A stretch of 64,000 nt of DNA, taken from contig NC_080165.1 in assembly GCF_950295315.1 (NCBI RefSeq), positions 11,163,093-11,227,092 of the forward strand, written 5' to 3'. The notes beneath the pieces were generated by a model, which saw only the letters and a list, made by a program, of their open reading frames with translations, ran no database searches and had not been told where the DNA came from. The stretch is from Erinaceus europaeus. Taxonomy: Eukaryota > Chordata > Mammalia > Eulipotyphla > Erinaceidae. The position numbers and the translations under genes are program-made. This document shows, one piece after another, positions 21,178-31,275 of this stretch. The first letter of the stretch is position 1, and each line of letters opens with the position of its first letter.

Positions 21178-22005
21178 CTTTTTAAAAAATTTTTATTTAT
21201 AAAAAGGACACATTGACAAAAACCATAGAAAAATGGGGGTAGGACTCTACACCATTCCCACCAGCAGAGCTCTGTATCCCCTCCCCTCCCCTGATAGCTT
21301 CCCTGTCCTTTATCCCTCTGGGAGGATGGACCCAGGGTCATTATGGGATGCAGAAGGTGGAAGGTCTGGCTTCTGTAATTGCTTCCCTGCTGAACATGGG
21401 CTTTGGCAGGTTGATCCATACTCCCAGCCTCTCTCTCTCTTTTCCTAGTGGGGCAGGTGTCTGGGGAGGTGGGGCTCCATTGGTGGGGTCATCTGCCCAG
21501 GAAAGTACAGTTGGCATCATGTTCACATCTGAAACCTGGTGGCTGAAAGTAGAGTTAACATATAAAGCTAAATAAATTGTTGACTCATCATGAACCTAAA
21601 GGCTGGAATAGTGCAGATGAAGATCTGGGATTCTCTGTTTTGTATATAGTTAGTAAAATAACCAGAAAGCTGGATCAGGGAAGAGAGTAGCTCCCAAATA
21701 TGGGAAAGGTGTATAAATATTGTTGACTGTAAACCCCATCGTTTTGATGTGATCTGGGCCCGTATTTAGCTTAGGAGCCTACGTGACCTCTGCATCCTTA
21801 TAGATCTGAGCTCACATTCCCTGGTCATGAGTAGGAATGTTCCAAGCTGCCACAATTTCAGAACCCATCTTCTTCAGGTGGAAGATAGAATATGTTGCCC
21901 AGCCTCCCTTCAGTGGATGGAATATTCTCTACTGTTGTTGATCCATACTGAGGGCAAGGTCCAAGGTCCTACAATAGACCCCTTTGTGGGCCCCCATAGG
22001 ACATA
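21178..22005 (-). mobile_element. L1 type 2, 3' UTR, inverted
   Basis: Runs from the tail complement (GACAAAAACCATAGAAAAAT) through CCCACCAGCAGAGCTCTG and the whole common UTR to GTGGGCCCCCATAGGAC. No ORF2. Confidence 0.9.
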
Positions 22006-22229
22006 GTGGTTTTATTTTTGGGGGGGGGGGTAACAAACATTATTATAGGTTGTAAACTAAAGCAGAATAATTTTCACAAGGGAAAACAGTATGCGTTTTT
22101 TGGTTTTTACATTGACAGTACAAATCCTGATACTAACTAGATACTCAATTGTAGTAACTAAAACATCAGTGAATTTGAATAAATAGGTCTAGCATATTTT
22201 ATTCTAAACCAGAGATTCTTGGGCTGGTT

Positions 22230-22775
22230 TTCTTCTTCTTATTTTTTTTTAAATTTCTTTTAATAAAAAGGAAACATTGGTGGATGTGGGGCCAGGCCAG
22301 TGCTGCAGGTGAAATGGGGCCCCAGGTCTCGTATAATCCCTAATGCTCCCACTACCAGAGTTTTGTGTCCTCTTGCTTCTCCAGTGGAATCTGTAGTGGT
22401 TCTCCCATGGTCACAGACATGGATTGATTTTATATCTATGACAATTTATATTTTTTGCCAGTTATTTCCTATATTCTTGCCTTTACTTCCTTTCTATGTC
22501 ACACCTACTCCTATTATTACTTCCGAGTGTCCTTCCTTTTTTTCCTCTTATCTCTGATAAGAGAAACAGCACCCGGCTTCCTCTGGCGTTTTCCAGGTTC
22601 ATTTCCCTTTCACTGCTGGTACAAAAAACAAGATTCCCGATGACAAGCGATTTGGGTCCTGGTGAAACTGGGAGTCAGAGTCCTTGGGTCTTCATCTCCT
22701 GTCCTTTACTTCTGGGAGTATGGACCATAGTACAGAATGTTTTTCTGTCTTTCTTTGTGGTGGGATGAAACACAG
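22230..22775 (-). mobile_element. L1 type 3, 3' UTR, inverted
   Basis: Older UTR: CCACTACCAGAGTTTTGTG, GTTCTCCCATGGTCACAGAC, ACACCTACTCCTATTATTAC and TGGGAGTATGGACCATAG. A 50-bp GC-rich block at 22278-22330 (GGGGCCAGGCCAGTGCTGC) looks like an inserted SINE scrap. Confidence 0.75.
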
Positions 22776-22839
22776 GGCTTGGAGAGCTTTCTATTTCATT
22801 TCCCCACTTCTGTTGACTCTTTCTGAAACATTTAGCTCT

Positions 22840-23024
22840 ATTTTAAATTTTTATTTTTAAAAGTTTATTGTTCATTGGATAGAAATAGAAATTAAGAGGG
22901 ATGGGGGAAATAGAGATGGAGAGAAAGAGAGAGGGAATGAACAAGAGAGACACTTGTAGCCCTGCTTCATCATTTGTGAAGCTTTCTTCCTGCAGGTGGG
23001 GGCCAGGGGCTCGAATCCACGCCC

Positions 23025-23026
<2 letters not shown>
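22840..23026 (-). mobile_element. SINE-B, inverted, head lost in (CA)n
   Basis: Tail, purine arm and hairpin are present, up to GGGGCTCGAATCCACGCCC. The tRNA-like head is replaced by the CA repeat that follows. Confidence 0.8.

Positions 23027-23070
<44 letters not shown>
23027..23070. repeat. (AC)n microsatellite
   Basis: A pure AC run of about 44 bases abutting the broken SINE. Confidence 0.98.
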
Positions 23071-23073
<3 letters not shown>

Positions 23074-24289
23074 CTCCTCCAGCCTTCAGAGTGTCTGAAA
23101 CAGGAAAGTGTGGGGTTACCTTTACTACTTTACTATCTAAACTGCCGCTCTGGGGCAGCCCCACTGAGCAAGGCTTTGTTCCCTTTGAAACAGTGGGAAG
23201 CCCAGGAAGAGAGGCCAGGAAAACCTGGAGTCTGGCCCAGCAGGAAGGGAGAGAGCTGAGCTCTTCAGTCCAGGCAGTTCAGCACCCAGGACTTTCTTAG
23301 AATTTACCTGAAAATAAGATCTACTGTGCCCCCACAGTTGCCTTCTGTTTTTGGATTGGTGTAGCAGCTCCTTAAAAAAAAAAGGGAAACCAAGAAGTTA
23401 GAATGACAAGTGTGGGTTTCCTTAGTCCGCTGGTGTCCCCACACAGGCAGCAGAGGAGTTAAATTGCAGTAGTGCAAGGAAGTAGCAGAGCAAAAGTCAC
23501 TGCTCTTTCTTGGAACTTGTTTCTGCCTCTCCAGTTATCATTTCTCAAGTCCTCTGAAAGCCTGCCAAGAACTGTCTGCTGAAGTAGCAACAGGCTGTGC
23601 AGCCAGCACTGGGTGTCCCAGTCCTTGGGCGTAATGCAGAGCAGTTTTTACAGTTATCTTTTTAATTGGCCTCTATCTGCTTTTCTTTTAAGCAGGGCCT
23701 TTTGGTGGAAAGTGCACTGAGCTGGGTGTGAGAGCCGGGACTGGGCTCACTGGGCTTCAGGAACTCCTGCCTGGTGGGAGGTGGCAGATGGCTCTGACCC
23801 AGGAGAGGAGAAGCACTTTTTTTTTTTTAACCTAAAGGTTCTCCTGCATTTTTTAAGAGTCCATGTTCTAGACCTGGGCTTGGCCAACTCTGATCCCACT
23901 CCCTCCCTCCCTTCTAACCTCCCTGTATAGGTGATCCACAGGCAAAGTGTGGTCTTATGTTTCCAGTGGTTGTAAAAAAAAAAAAATCCCAGAGAAGATG
24001 TCTGGCTCATGTTCTATGAAGATGAAGTGACCTCCCATGTAGGGTCCATCTGTATGGCTAAGGGGGCAGGCAGCAGTCGACCCTCTGTATTTTGGCTACA
24101 GCTGTGTTCACACTGTGCTGGTGGCTGGGTGCCAGAGGCCACATGGGCCGTGGTGCCGAAATGCTTACTCTCCGTTCTTCTGCAGGGAAGCCTGCTGGTG
24201 CTTGCTAGTTATAGTACCACACAGCATCCATTCTCAGTCCTGTCCTTGTGCAGACAATAGGAGCTCTCCGAGTTCCTTTAAAAAGTTCC
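23071..24289. other. Single-copy stretch, 1.2 kb
   Basis: No recognised repeats except short A/T homopolymers (23372-23384, 23817-23829, 23974-23987). Short frames lack motifs. No gene called. Confidence 0.55.
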
Positions 24290-24462
24290 TTGGAAGGCTG
24301 GTGAAATAGCTCAGGTGGATCTGGTGCTCCGCCAGTGCATAGCCCAGCTTCCCCTCACTGCACTGAAGGAAGCTTTGGTGCTGTGGTCTCTCTCTCTCAC
24401 TCACTCTCTCGTTCTCTCTCTCTCTCGCTCTCTCTCTCAACAAACAATAAAAAAATACTTTA
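24290..24462 (+). mobile_element. Diverged SINE with CT arm
   Basis: GGCTGGTGAAATAGCTCAGG resembles a tRNA A-box arm. It is followed by GCAGTGA-like body sequence and an interrupted (CT)n arm ending AACAATAAAAAAAT. It is a distinct, older tRNA-derived SINE relative to types A-D. Confidence 0.55.
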
Positions 24463-24600
24463 GGGTGGGAGAGATAGCATAATGGTTATGCAAACAGACT
24501 CTCAAGCCTTCATACTTGAGATACTGGGGTGCCAGGTTCAATTCCCAGCACTGCCACCATAAGCCATAAGAGAGCTGAGCATGCTTATTTTTATGGAGGT
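24463..24600 (+). mobile_element. SINE-C
   Basis: Head GAGATAGCATAATGGTTATG, B box CCAGGTTCAATTCCCAGC and arm AGAGCTGAGCATGC. It directly follows the A-rich tail of the preceding SINE. Confidence 0.88.
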
Positions 24601-24934
24601 GGGGAGACAATGAAATAATGGATGTCAGAGTATCTGGAGAAGGACAAAAGTAGAAATGCATCATCTGACTAATATTAAGAAAAACTATGTGCAGAAATAC
24701 CCAGCTGCTGAGGCTTCTAGGTGAAGACAGAATAAACTCTTATTAATAGTTTGTACAGGGGCAGAAAAGCTGGCTCAGCAACAGAGCACATACCTTCCAT
24801 GTGTGAGCCAAGTACATGGACTCCTAAAAACGCAGGAGGAACTTTAGATAAAAAAAGAAAAAAAAATAATTTCACAGGAGAGCACCTTGGGTGGGAACAG
24901 GTGAAGCTCCACTGACGGAGGAGTGGTGCTTTGG

Positions 24935-24980
<46 letters not shown>

Positions 24981-25540
24981 CACACACCTCAGAATATGGG
25001 ATTGAAAATTGGGCCAGGCTGGTGGCTCAGCTCAGTGGTGTTACCTATGTGAGGTCCTGGGTTCTTTGTCTGAGTGTATGGAAACGAACTGTATCTTTGT
25101 TTAGTGGCGTTGGGAGTGTCTAGTAGACATTTCCCCCAGGTATGTGAACTTGGGAGCAGGTATGGGTAGGACGCAGAACTGACTCAATAGGTTGGTGTGA
25201 TTCTAAGAGGGTATTTTATGCCTCAAATACTTCAACAGTTGTTATAAAGCTGTTTTAAACATGAATATAAGTGAAAAAATATTCACCGAACTTTATTTCA
25301 ATTTATTAGTCTTATTTTTTAATTTTTCTTAGGGAGTGCTGGGGATTGAACCTAGGACTTGACATATATGCTTTGCCACTGAGCAACTTTCCCAGTCCAC
25401 AACTTTACTTCAGTGCTAACACTGTACGAGCTCCTCCTCCTCCTTCTTTCCCTATTTCCAAAGTGAATGTTAACCTGCACTGCCTGAGATTTGTTTGTAT
25501 ATTCCATGCCAAGTTGCCTATAGGCAAAGACATTGCAGGG
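24601..25540. other. Mostly single-copy with SINE scraps and (CT)n
   Basis: Diverged tRNA-like scraps lie at 24755-24835 (AAGCTGGCTCAGCAACAGAG) and 25015-25075. A pure (CT)n is at 24937-24979. An inverted SINE-C-like scrap (GGGGATTGAACCTAGGAC) is at about 25310-25398. No gene. Confidence 0.5.
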
Positions 25541-25725
25541 CAGGGCCAATATATGGTGATGTGCTAAGACTTTCATGCCTGGGTCACCAAAGGTCCCAGG
25601 TTCAGTCCCCAGTACCACGTAAGCCAGAGCTGAGCAGTGCTCTGGACTTTCTCTCTCTTTCTCTCTCTCTTCCATCTTTTTAAATGTATATAAATAAATA
25701 AATAAAAATATTTAAAAAACAAATT
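25541..25725 (+). mobile_element. SINE-C
   Basis: Diverged head, B box CCAGGTTCAGTCCCCAG, the arm CCAGAGCTGAGCAGTGCTCT, a CT run and an AAATAAATAAATAAA tail. Confidence 0.8.
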
Positions 25726-25865
25726 ATAGGAGACTCATAGCAGCTATGATAATGGGTTTTGTAGTGTTTAACAAGAAAAGCAAATTTAAGCCTGTTTAAA
25801 ATATAACTCATTAGAATGTTGGGGGGAAAATAAACATTTACAATGGAATTGAAAACCAGGAAATG

Positions 25866-26162
25866 GGGGAGTCTGGCAGTGGCACAGCTGGTAATGCACA
25901 GGTGATGCAAAGCACAAGGACTTACGTAAGGATCCCGGTTTGAGCCCCTGGCTCCCCACCTGCAGGACAGTCACTTTACAGGTGGTGAAGCAGGTCTGCA
26001 GGTGTCTGTCTTTCTTTCCCCCTCTCTGTCTTCCCCTCCTCTCTCCATTCCTCTCTGTCCTATCCAATGATGATGACATCAATAACAACAACAATAATAA
26101 CTAACAATAAACAACAAGGGCAACAAAAGGGGATAAATAAATATTAAAAAAAAGAAGAAGAA
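25866..26162 (+). mobile_element. SINE-A in L1, with 15-bp TSD
   Basis: Complete SINE-A. GAAAACCAGGAAATG at 25851-25865 is repeated exactly at 26163-26177, and the L1 reads through cleanly once the SINE is removed. Confidence 0.95.
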
Positions 26163-26354
26163 GAAAACCAGGAAATGTCAGGTGCTGGTGAGGTCATGGG
26201 AAAAGGGGAACTCTGTTTCCCTGCTGGTGGGAAGGTAGACTGGCGCAGCTCCTCTGGAAGGCTGTATGAATGGTCCTTAAATAGGTAGAAATGGAATTGT
26301 CCTGTGACCCAGCAATGCCACTCTTAGACATTTATCCAGTGGAGGCTCAAGCAC

Positions 26355-26543
26355 TTCTTCTTCTAGCGTTTGCCCTTCCTCTGTAGCCAGTCAACAGCGT
26401 CAGGCTGAAAGCTGTCAGGAGCTGCTTGTTGCTGGCTTTGAAAGTGACTGGGATCCATGTGGATTCAGTCGGCTAGGAAGGATCGTCAGTTTCCCCAATG
26501 AATGGGGACTCACGGGATGCACCACGGGAAGGTCGATCCAATG
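26355..26543 (-). mobile_element. Vingi-derived non-autonomous retrotransposon (189 bp)
   Basis: It lies in antisense orientation inside L1 ORF2, between two copies of CAAGCAC (26348-26354 and 26544-26550), a 7-bp TSD. Read on the minus strand, the last 50 or so bases match the 3' end of the Vingi copy at 44 kb: same C-terminal codons (QPDAVDWL-KGK-stop, differing at a few residues) and the same GAAGAAGAA tail after the stop. The first 137 bases are unrelated to the part of Vingi present at 44 kb and should be the element's 5' end. This is the structure expected of an internally deleted Vingi derivative, a class reported from hedgehog. Mobilisation would be in trans by the Vingi enzyme. Confidence 0.88.
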
Positions 26544-26818
26544 CAAGCACTAATCAGAAGGGACATATGCACCCCTGTGTTCATAGCTGCATTATTCACA
26601 ATAGCCAAAGAGTGAAAGCAGCCTAAATGCCCATCGGCATATGACTGGGTACAGAAGTTATGGAGTCCTGGAATACTACTGCTGCAGTCAGAAAAGATGA
26701 TTTCATGTCCTTTGAGACAAAAATGGATGGAACTGGAGGTGGTTGTGCTTAGCAAAATAAGTAAAGAGTTGCAAGACAAGGAAAAGTTTCACTCATATGA
26801 GGAATCTAGAAAACTGAT

Positions 26819-26951
26819 CCAGGGCTGGGAGTAGGTAGCATAATGGTTATGCAAAGAGACTCTCATGTCTGAGACTCCAAAGTCCCAGGTTCAATCCCCC
26901 ACACCACTATAAACCAGAGCTGAGCAGTGCTCTGGTAAAAAACAAACAAAC
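26819..26951 (+). mobile_element. SINE-C in L1
   Basis: Head GTAGCATAATGGTTATGC, B box CCAGGTTCAATCCCCC and arm CCAGAGCTGAGCAGTGCTCT, ending in an AAAC-rich tail. AACTGAT at 26812-26818 and 26952-26958 is the probable TSD. Confidence 0.92.
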
Positions 26952-27132
26952 AACTGATGCACATAGACTTGCAAAACAAAACACTAACCTCTGAATTCAA
27001 ACAGATTATTCCTAAGACTTTGTGAGAACTGTTGTGGTTTTCTTTGCGAAGTAGGAGGGTGGGGACAAAAAAACGGTGGTGGTGGGTGCAGTCTGAAATT
27101 ATACCCTGTGATCTTGCTGTCTTGTAGCCTGC

Positions 27133-27133
27133 C

Positions 27134-27182
<49 letters not shown>
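27133..27182. repeat. (AAT)n microsatellite from an L1 tail
   Basis: About 16 perfect AAT units directly at the 3' end of the L1 UTR. It probably grew from the tail itself. Confidence 0.95.
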
Positions 27183-27867
27183 GTCTTGAGTCAATTTCAG
27201 GTGGGCTGTGAACACATTTCACACAGAAAGTGAGGTGCCTCTCTCCTTCCCAAGGAGCAGAAAGATCTGGACACGGAGAACATTCACCATAGCTCCTGGT
27301 GTGCTGTTTTCTTCCAATAAATGTTAGCGATTCCTGTAGTCATGGTGGGTGGGGCAGCTAAAATGTCTAAGTCAAAATAGATACTGTGGGTGATGGGCGT
27401 ATGAGCGAACGCCTGGCCGTTTCCTGCCTGACTAGGTCAGGTATTTTTGTTGTCCAGCTCACTGACTTGTAAGGAATGAAAGAGTCTAGCAAAGTTCACA
27501 ATCAACTGTGAGCTTTGTTGAAAGATGGCACGAAGGCAGTTCCAGTTCTGTAGCACTGGACGGGTGACTTCTTCTTTTTTTTTACATTAGTATCCACCCA
27601 ACAGAATGATGAAATACTCACTGGTCCTTTGAGGTGTCAGAAAGGGTCAATAAGCAACAACAAAGGATCTCTTACATCTCACAATAAACACTGCAACTCT
27701 TCTTGACACCATCCATGATAGACACCATCTGGGATTGGCTTTCACGCCAGAGGTGGCTCATGGCCATGAAGCAGGGTGATGACAGTGGCCTCTTGGAGAA
27801 CTGAAAAATGTTAACTGGTGGGGCACCTGGTTTTGGACTCTGAACTTAGGAGATGATATCAGGTAAT
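27183..27867. other. Single-copy stretch
   Basis: Nearly 700 bases with no recognised repeat or gene. Confidence 0.5.
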
Positions 27868-27870
27868 GAC

Positions 27871-27937
<67 letters not shown>

Positions 27938-27945
27938 TCCTTCTT
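27868..27945. repeat. (CTTT)n microsatellite
   Basis: About 19 CTTT units, nearly pure. Confidence 0.97.
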
Positions 27946-28078
27946 TCTTCCCAAATCCTATTATCTTAGTCTCTAGCTTTTGCATGAAGGGTAAGGCTGG
28001 GGGGCATGGGAGTTGGGACACTGGAGTGAGGAAGAAAGCTTTGGAGCAGCGGTGAGTAGACAAGAGAGTAGGGAAGAT

Positions 28079-28299
28079 CAGGGCTCAGATGGTGGAGCAC
28101 CCAGTAGAGTGCTCATGTTACAGTGTGTGAGGACCTGGGTTCAAACCTCTGGTCCCCACCTGCAGGGGAAAACTTCAAAAGTGGTGAAACAGTGCTGCAG
28201 GAGTCTTTGTTTCTCTCTCCATCTCTATCTCTCCCCTTACCTTTTACTTTCCCTCAGTCTTTAGTGAACAGATAAATAGATGAAATGTTTTTAAAAGGA
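28079..28299 (+). mobile_element. SINE-B
   Basis: Complete diverged SINE-B. GAGTAGGGAAGATC (about 28066-28079) and GAGTAGAGAAGATC (just after 28299) form a 14-bp TSD with one mismatch. Confidence 0.85.
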
Positions 28300-28412
28300 G
28301 TAGAGAAGATCGAAGGACATGGAGGATTGAAAGAGTAAGCTGTGTGCCATGAATGGATGCTCCATCTTTAGTGATTGTGAGAAAGGTCAACAAATAAGTG
28401 AATCTACTTTTT

Positions 28413-28597
28413 TCAAAACTGTATTTTATTTGTTTCAATGAGAGAGATACAAGGAGAAAGATACCGAGATTAGAGCCCTGCTCAGCTTTGGTAGCTTTGC
28501 ACTTCCATCCTGTGGTAGTGCACGGGATGGAACCTGGGACCTCAGAGCCTCAGGAATGACAGTCGTTTGCAGAACCATGATGCTGCCCCGCGCCCAG
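28413..28597 (-). mobile_element. SINE-C, inverted
   Basis: A/T tail, purine arm, GGATGGAACCTGGGACCTCA and head complement AACCATGATGCTGCCC. Confidence 0.8.
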
Positions 28598-28867
28598 GAC
28601 CCAAACGTAAATCTATCTCTTGGATGATGAACTAGTGTTGAATTGGACACCACACTGGACAAGATGGCCCCCCCATGGTTCTTGGTTTCACCCCTGAGTT
28701 GTGCTCGTTGAAAGCACATAGTAATTGTACTTACTGGGTCAGTAGCCACTATCCTGGTTCCATGTATGTGTCACATGAGCAGGTATGTGTCACATGAGCA
28801 GAATGCACTGGCTCTCCATGGCTTCTATTGAAGGAGTGACCCAGTGAACGTAGCAGCACCTTAGATA
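28598..28867. other. Single-copy stretch with a 19-bp tandem duplication
   Basis: Otherwise unremarkable. It contains a perfect direct duplication at 28764-28801. Confidence 0.5.
28764..28801. repeat. 19-bp perfect tandem duplication carrying TCACATGA
   Basis: GTATGTGTCACATGAGCAG occurs twice back to back (28764-28782, 28783-28801). Each unit contains the palindromic E-box TCACATGA. Confidence 0.9.
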
Positions 28868-29270
28868 CAGGGCTCTGGTGGTGGAAATTGTGTGTAATTG
28901 TACCTCTCTTATCGTGTTGGTGTTTCCATTTTTTTTCTAATCTTTTTTTTAAAAACAGGTTTTAAAAAATATTTATTTATTTATTCTCTTTTGTTGCCCT
29001 TATTGTTTTATTGTTGTAGTTATTATTGATGTTGTTGTTGTTGGATAGGACAGAGAGAAATGGAGAGAGGAGAGGAAGACAGAGAGGGGGAGAGAAAGAC
29101 AGACACCTGCAGACCTGCTTCACCGCCTGTGAAATGACTCCCCTGTAGGTGAGGAGCTGGGGACTCGAACCGGGATCCTTGCCAGTCCTGACACTTTGCT
29201 CCACATGCACTTAACCTGCTGTGTTACTGCCTGACTCCCGGTCTTTCCATTTTAAAAATAAAAATTATAT
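28868..29270 (+). mobile_element. L1 type 2 tail, split by a SINE-A
   Basis: Only the last 90 bases of the UTR remain (GGCTCTGGTGGTGGAAATTG, TTGTACCTCTCTTATCG). The A/T tail continues after the SINE (TTTCCATTTTAAAAATAAA). The repeated TTTCCATTTT is the SINE's TSD. Confidence 0.75.
28960..29238 (-). mobile_element. SINE-A, inverted, in an L1 tail
   Basis: Complete, from tail/ATTGTTGTAG linker through purine arm and hairpin to head complement ending GTTACTGCCTGACTCCC. Confidence 0.92.
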
Positions 29271-29285
29271 ATATAAAAAAACATT

Positions 29286-29330
29286 TTTTTTTCCTCCAGG
29301 ATTTTTGCTGGGGCTTAGTGTGGAGTGTTC
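29286..29330 (-). mobile_element. SINE 3'-module scrap, inverted
   Basis: Poly-T followed by CCTCCAGGATTTTTGCTGGG only. Confidence 0.55.
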
Positions 29331-29456
29331 TTATACTTAAAATGGGAACGTTTGCTATATAGGTTCATAGAAACTGTTGTGAAGACTGAGTACCTGAAAA
29401 AAATGAAAATGCTTAGATTATATCTAAATGTGTCCTATAAAGGTTAGCTCCTGGCA

Positions 29457-29583
29457 TTATTTATTAATTTATTATTTTTACCAGAGCACTGTTCAATTCT
29501 GGTTTATGGTGGTGTAGGGGCCTTGAACCTGGGACTTAGGAGCCTCAAGCATGAGAGTCTCTTTGCTATTTACTCTCTCCCAC
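29457..29583 (-). mobile_element. SINE-C, inverted
   Basis: Arm complement CAGAGCACTGTTCAATTCTG, B-box complement TTGAACCTGGGACT and a partial head. Confidence 0.82.
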
Positions 29584-29585
29584 TT

Positions 29586-29700
29586 TTTTGTTTTGCCTCC
29601 AGGGTTATCGCTGGAGCTCCGTGCCTACGTTACTAATCCATCACTCCTGGAGGCCATTTCTTCCCTGTTTTTATTGTCCTTGTTGTTTCTCACTCACTTC
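29586..29700 (-). mobile_element. Long-form SINE 3' module, inverted fragment
   Basis: TTGCCTCCAGGGTTATCGCT through CTCCTGGAGGCCATTTC. The rest of the SINE may resume at 29845, after the SINE-C at 29704. Confidence 0.7.
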
Positions 29701-29703
29701 TAA

Positions 29704-29835
29704 CATTAATCAATCAATCAATTAATTAATTTTTTCCAGAGCACTGTTCAGTTCTGATCTATGGTGGTGCAGGGGGATTGAACCTGGGATGTTGGAGCCT
29801 CAGGCATAACCATTATGCTATCTACCCCCACCTGC
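29704..29835 (-). mobile_element. SINE-C, inverted
   Basis: AATC/AATT tail repeats, CAGAGCACTGTTCAGTTCTG and a head complement ending CCATTATGCTATCTACCCC. Confidence 0.82.
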
Positions 29836-29844
29836 TTCTAGCAT

Positions 29845-30133
29845 TATTTTATTTATTTATTTAATTTTTAATTTTTTTTCTTTTATTTATTTTCCCTTTT
29901 GTTGCCCCTATTGTTTTTATTGTTGTTTTAGTTGTTAGTGTTGTCATTGTTAGATAGGACAGAGAGAAATGGAGAGAGGGGGGAAGACAGAGAGGGAGAG
30001 AGAAAGACAGACACCTGCAGACCTGCTTCACCGCCTGTGAAGCAACTCCCCTGCAGGTGGGGAGCCGGGGGCTCGAACCGGGATTCTTATGCCGGTCTGC
30101 GCTTTGCGTCATGTGCGCTTAACCCGCTGCACT
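29845..30133 (-). mobile_element. SINE-A, inverted
   Basis: Full body with a well-preserved GGGGCTCGAACCGGGATTCT B-box complement and head complement CGCTTAACCCGCTGCAC, cut just short of the 5' end. Confidence 0.92.
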
Positions 30134-30994
30134 ATTTTAAAACCAGTAAAGAAATTTGTATATCCCAAACATTTAAGATCCCAGAGAGCTTTGTAGAAGG
30201 GAGGAGAGGAGGTTTACAGCGCTCTGACTCCAATTCTTCTGGGGTATATCTGAAAGAGGTGTCTTTCCAAAGGCAAGGTCATGAAAACAAATGAACGAGA
30301 AAGGGTTAGACTATTGATATAACACACTGCAGTGGTTAGAACCACAAGGTCTCTCCACTTTGGTGATATTTGTCATTTAGGGGTAGGTCATCCTTTGTGG
30401 GGGTGCAGTCCCATACACGGTGGGGTGCTGACTGGAAGGCAGTAGTGCCCTCTGGATTGTGACAATCCAAAGTCACCGCAGATATTAGCACATATTGCCC
30501 AGCGGCTCTGCTGCCTCTGACTGACCGTGAATGACTTAGACTGAAGGATCGCCCCACTGCTCTCACACCTACAAGCTGCAGCCTACAAGCTCCATGACCT
30601 TGCCTCTTCCTCTGGGGCTACCTCACAGGATCACTGCTGCAGGAAGCACTTAAGGAAACACTATTGAGCAAGTCAGTGTTCCATCCAAATGAACTCCTCC
30701 TTTGTGAAGATAGGAATGCCATCTTCTCTCCTGCTGTAACAGACTCTCACCAGCAAACTGGAACAACAGCGAAGTGGGCTAAGAAGATTAGAGACACAGC
30801 AGACTGTCACATGGGCATTGGTCTGCCTTCCATTCATGGCCAGCTAGAAGAAAAGTGTCTCACACATTGGATTAACGGAATGGCTCCAGGCCCTCTGAAG
30901 AACTCAGGCGGCCTTAATAAGGGTTCTGGGCTTAACCTTGGAAATCTGGAAAACAACAGGGCACAGTGTAAGCTGTGTGAAGAAAGAACGGAGA
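30134..30994. other. Single-copy stretch, 0.86 kb
   Basis: No repeats recognised. The plus-strand frame 30664-31083 (139 codons) stays open through most of this stretch and ends inside the next SINE. I see no family signature and regard it as chance. Confidence 0.5.
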
Positions 30995-31275
30995 CCCCCC
31001 CCTTTTTTCTTTTTTGCCTGGGCCTTGGTGCCAGCAAGATGAATCCACTCTTCTTGGCAGCCATTTTTTCCATTTCTTTTTAATTGTACAGGACAGAGGG
31101 AGGAGGGGAGCTAGAGAGGGAAAGAGAAAGAATTACACCTACAGACCTGCTTCATCGCTTGTGAAACATCTCACTTGCAGGTGGGGAGTTGAGTCTTGAA
31201 CCCAAAATCCTTGTGTGGGTCCTTGCACTTAGTATTGTCTGTGCTTAACTGGGTGCACCACTGCCTGGCACCCCA
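30995..31275 (-). mobile_element. Long-form SINE-B, inverted
   Basis: Diverged 3' module complement (GCCTGGGCCTTGGTGCCAGC), purine arm, hairpin and head complement ending CACCACTGCCTGGCACC. Confidence 0.85.

Larger units (their letters stand above)
25820..27132 (+). mobile_element. L1, ORF2 end plus type 3 3' UTR, hit by three later insertions
   Basis: Recognisable ORF2 C-terminal coding sequence appears at 26178-26347 (CCCTGCTGGTGGGAAGGTAG, GACCCAGCAATGCCACTC) and 26551-26810 (ATTCACAATAGCCAAAGAG, AAAATGGATGGAACTGGAG). The 3' UTR follows at 26959-27132 (CACTAACCTCTGAATTC ... ATACCCTGTGATCTTGCTG) and ends in an AAT repeat. The frame is broken by insertions of SINE-A, a Vingi derivative and SINE-C. 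The 5' limit is uncertain. Confidence 0.85.

Noticed and set aside
30664..31083. 139-codon frame, mostly in single-copy DNA
   Set aside because: No motif recognised, and the C-terminus lies in an inverted SINE. Length is within chance expectation for a 64-kb window. A homology search could overturn this.
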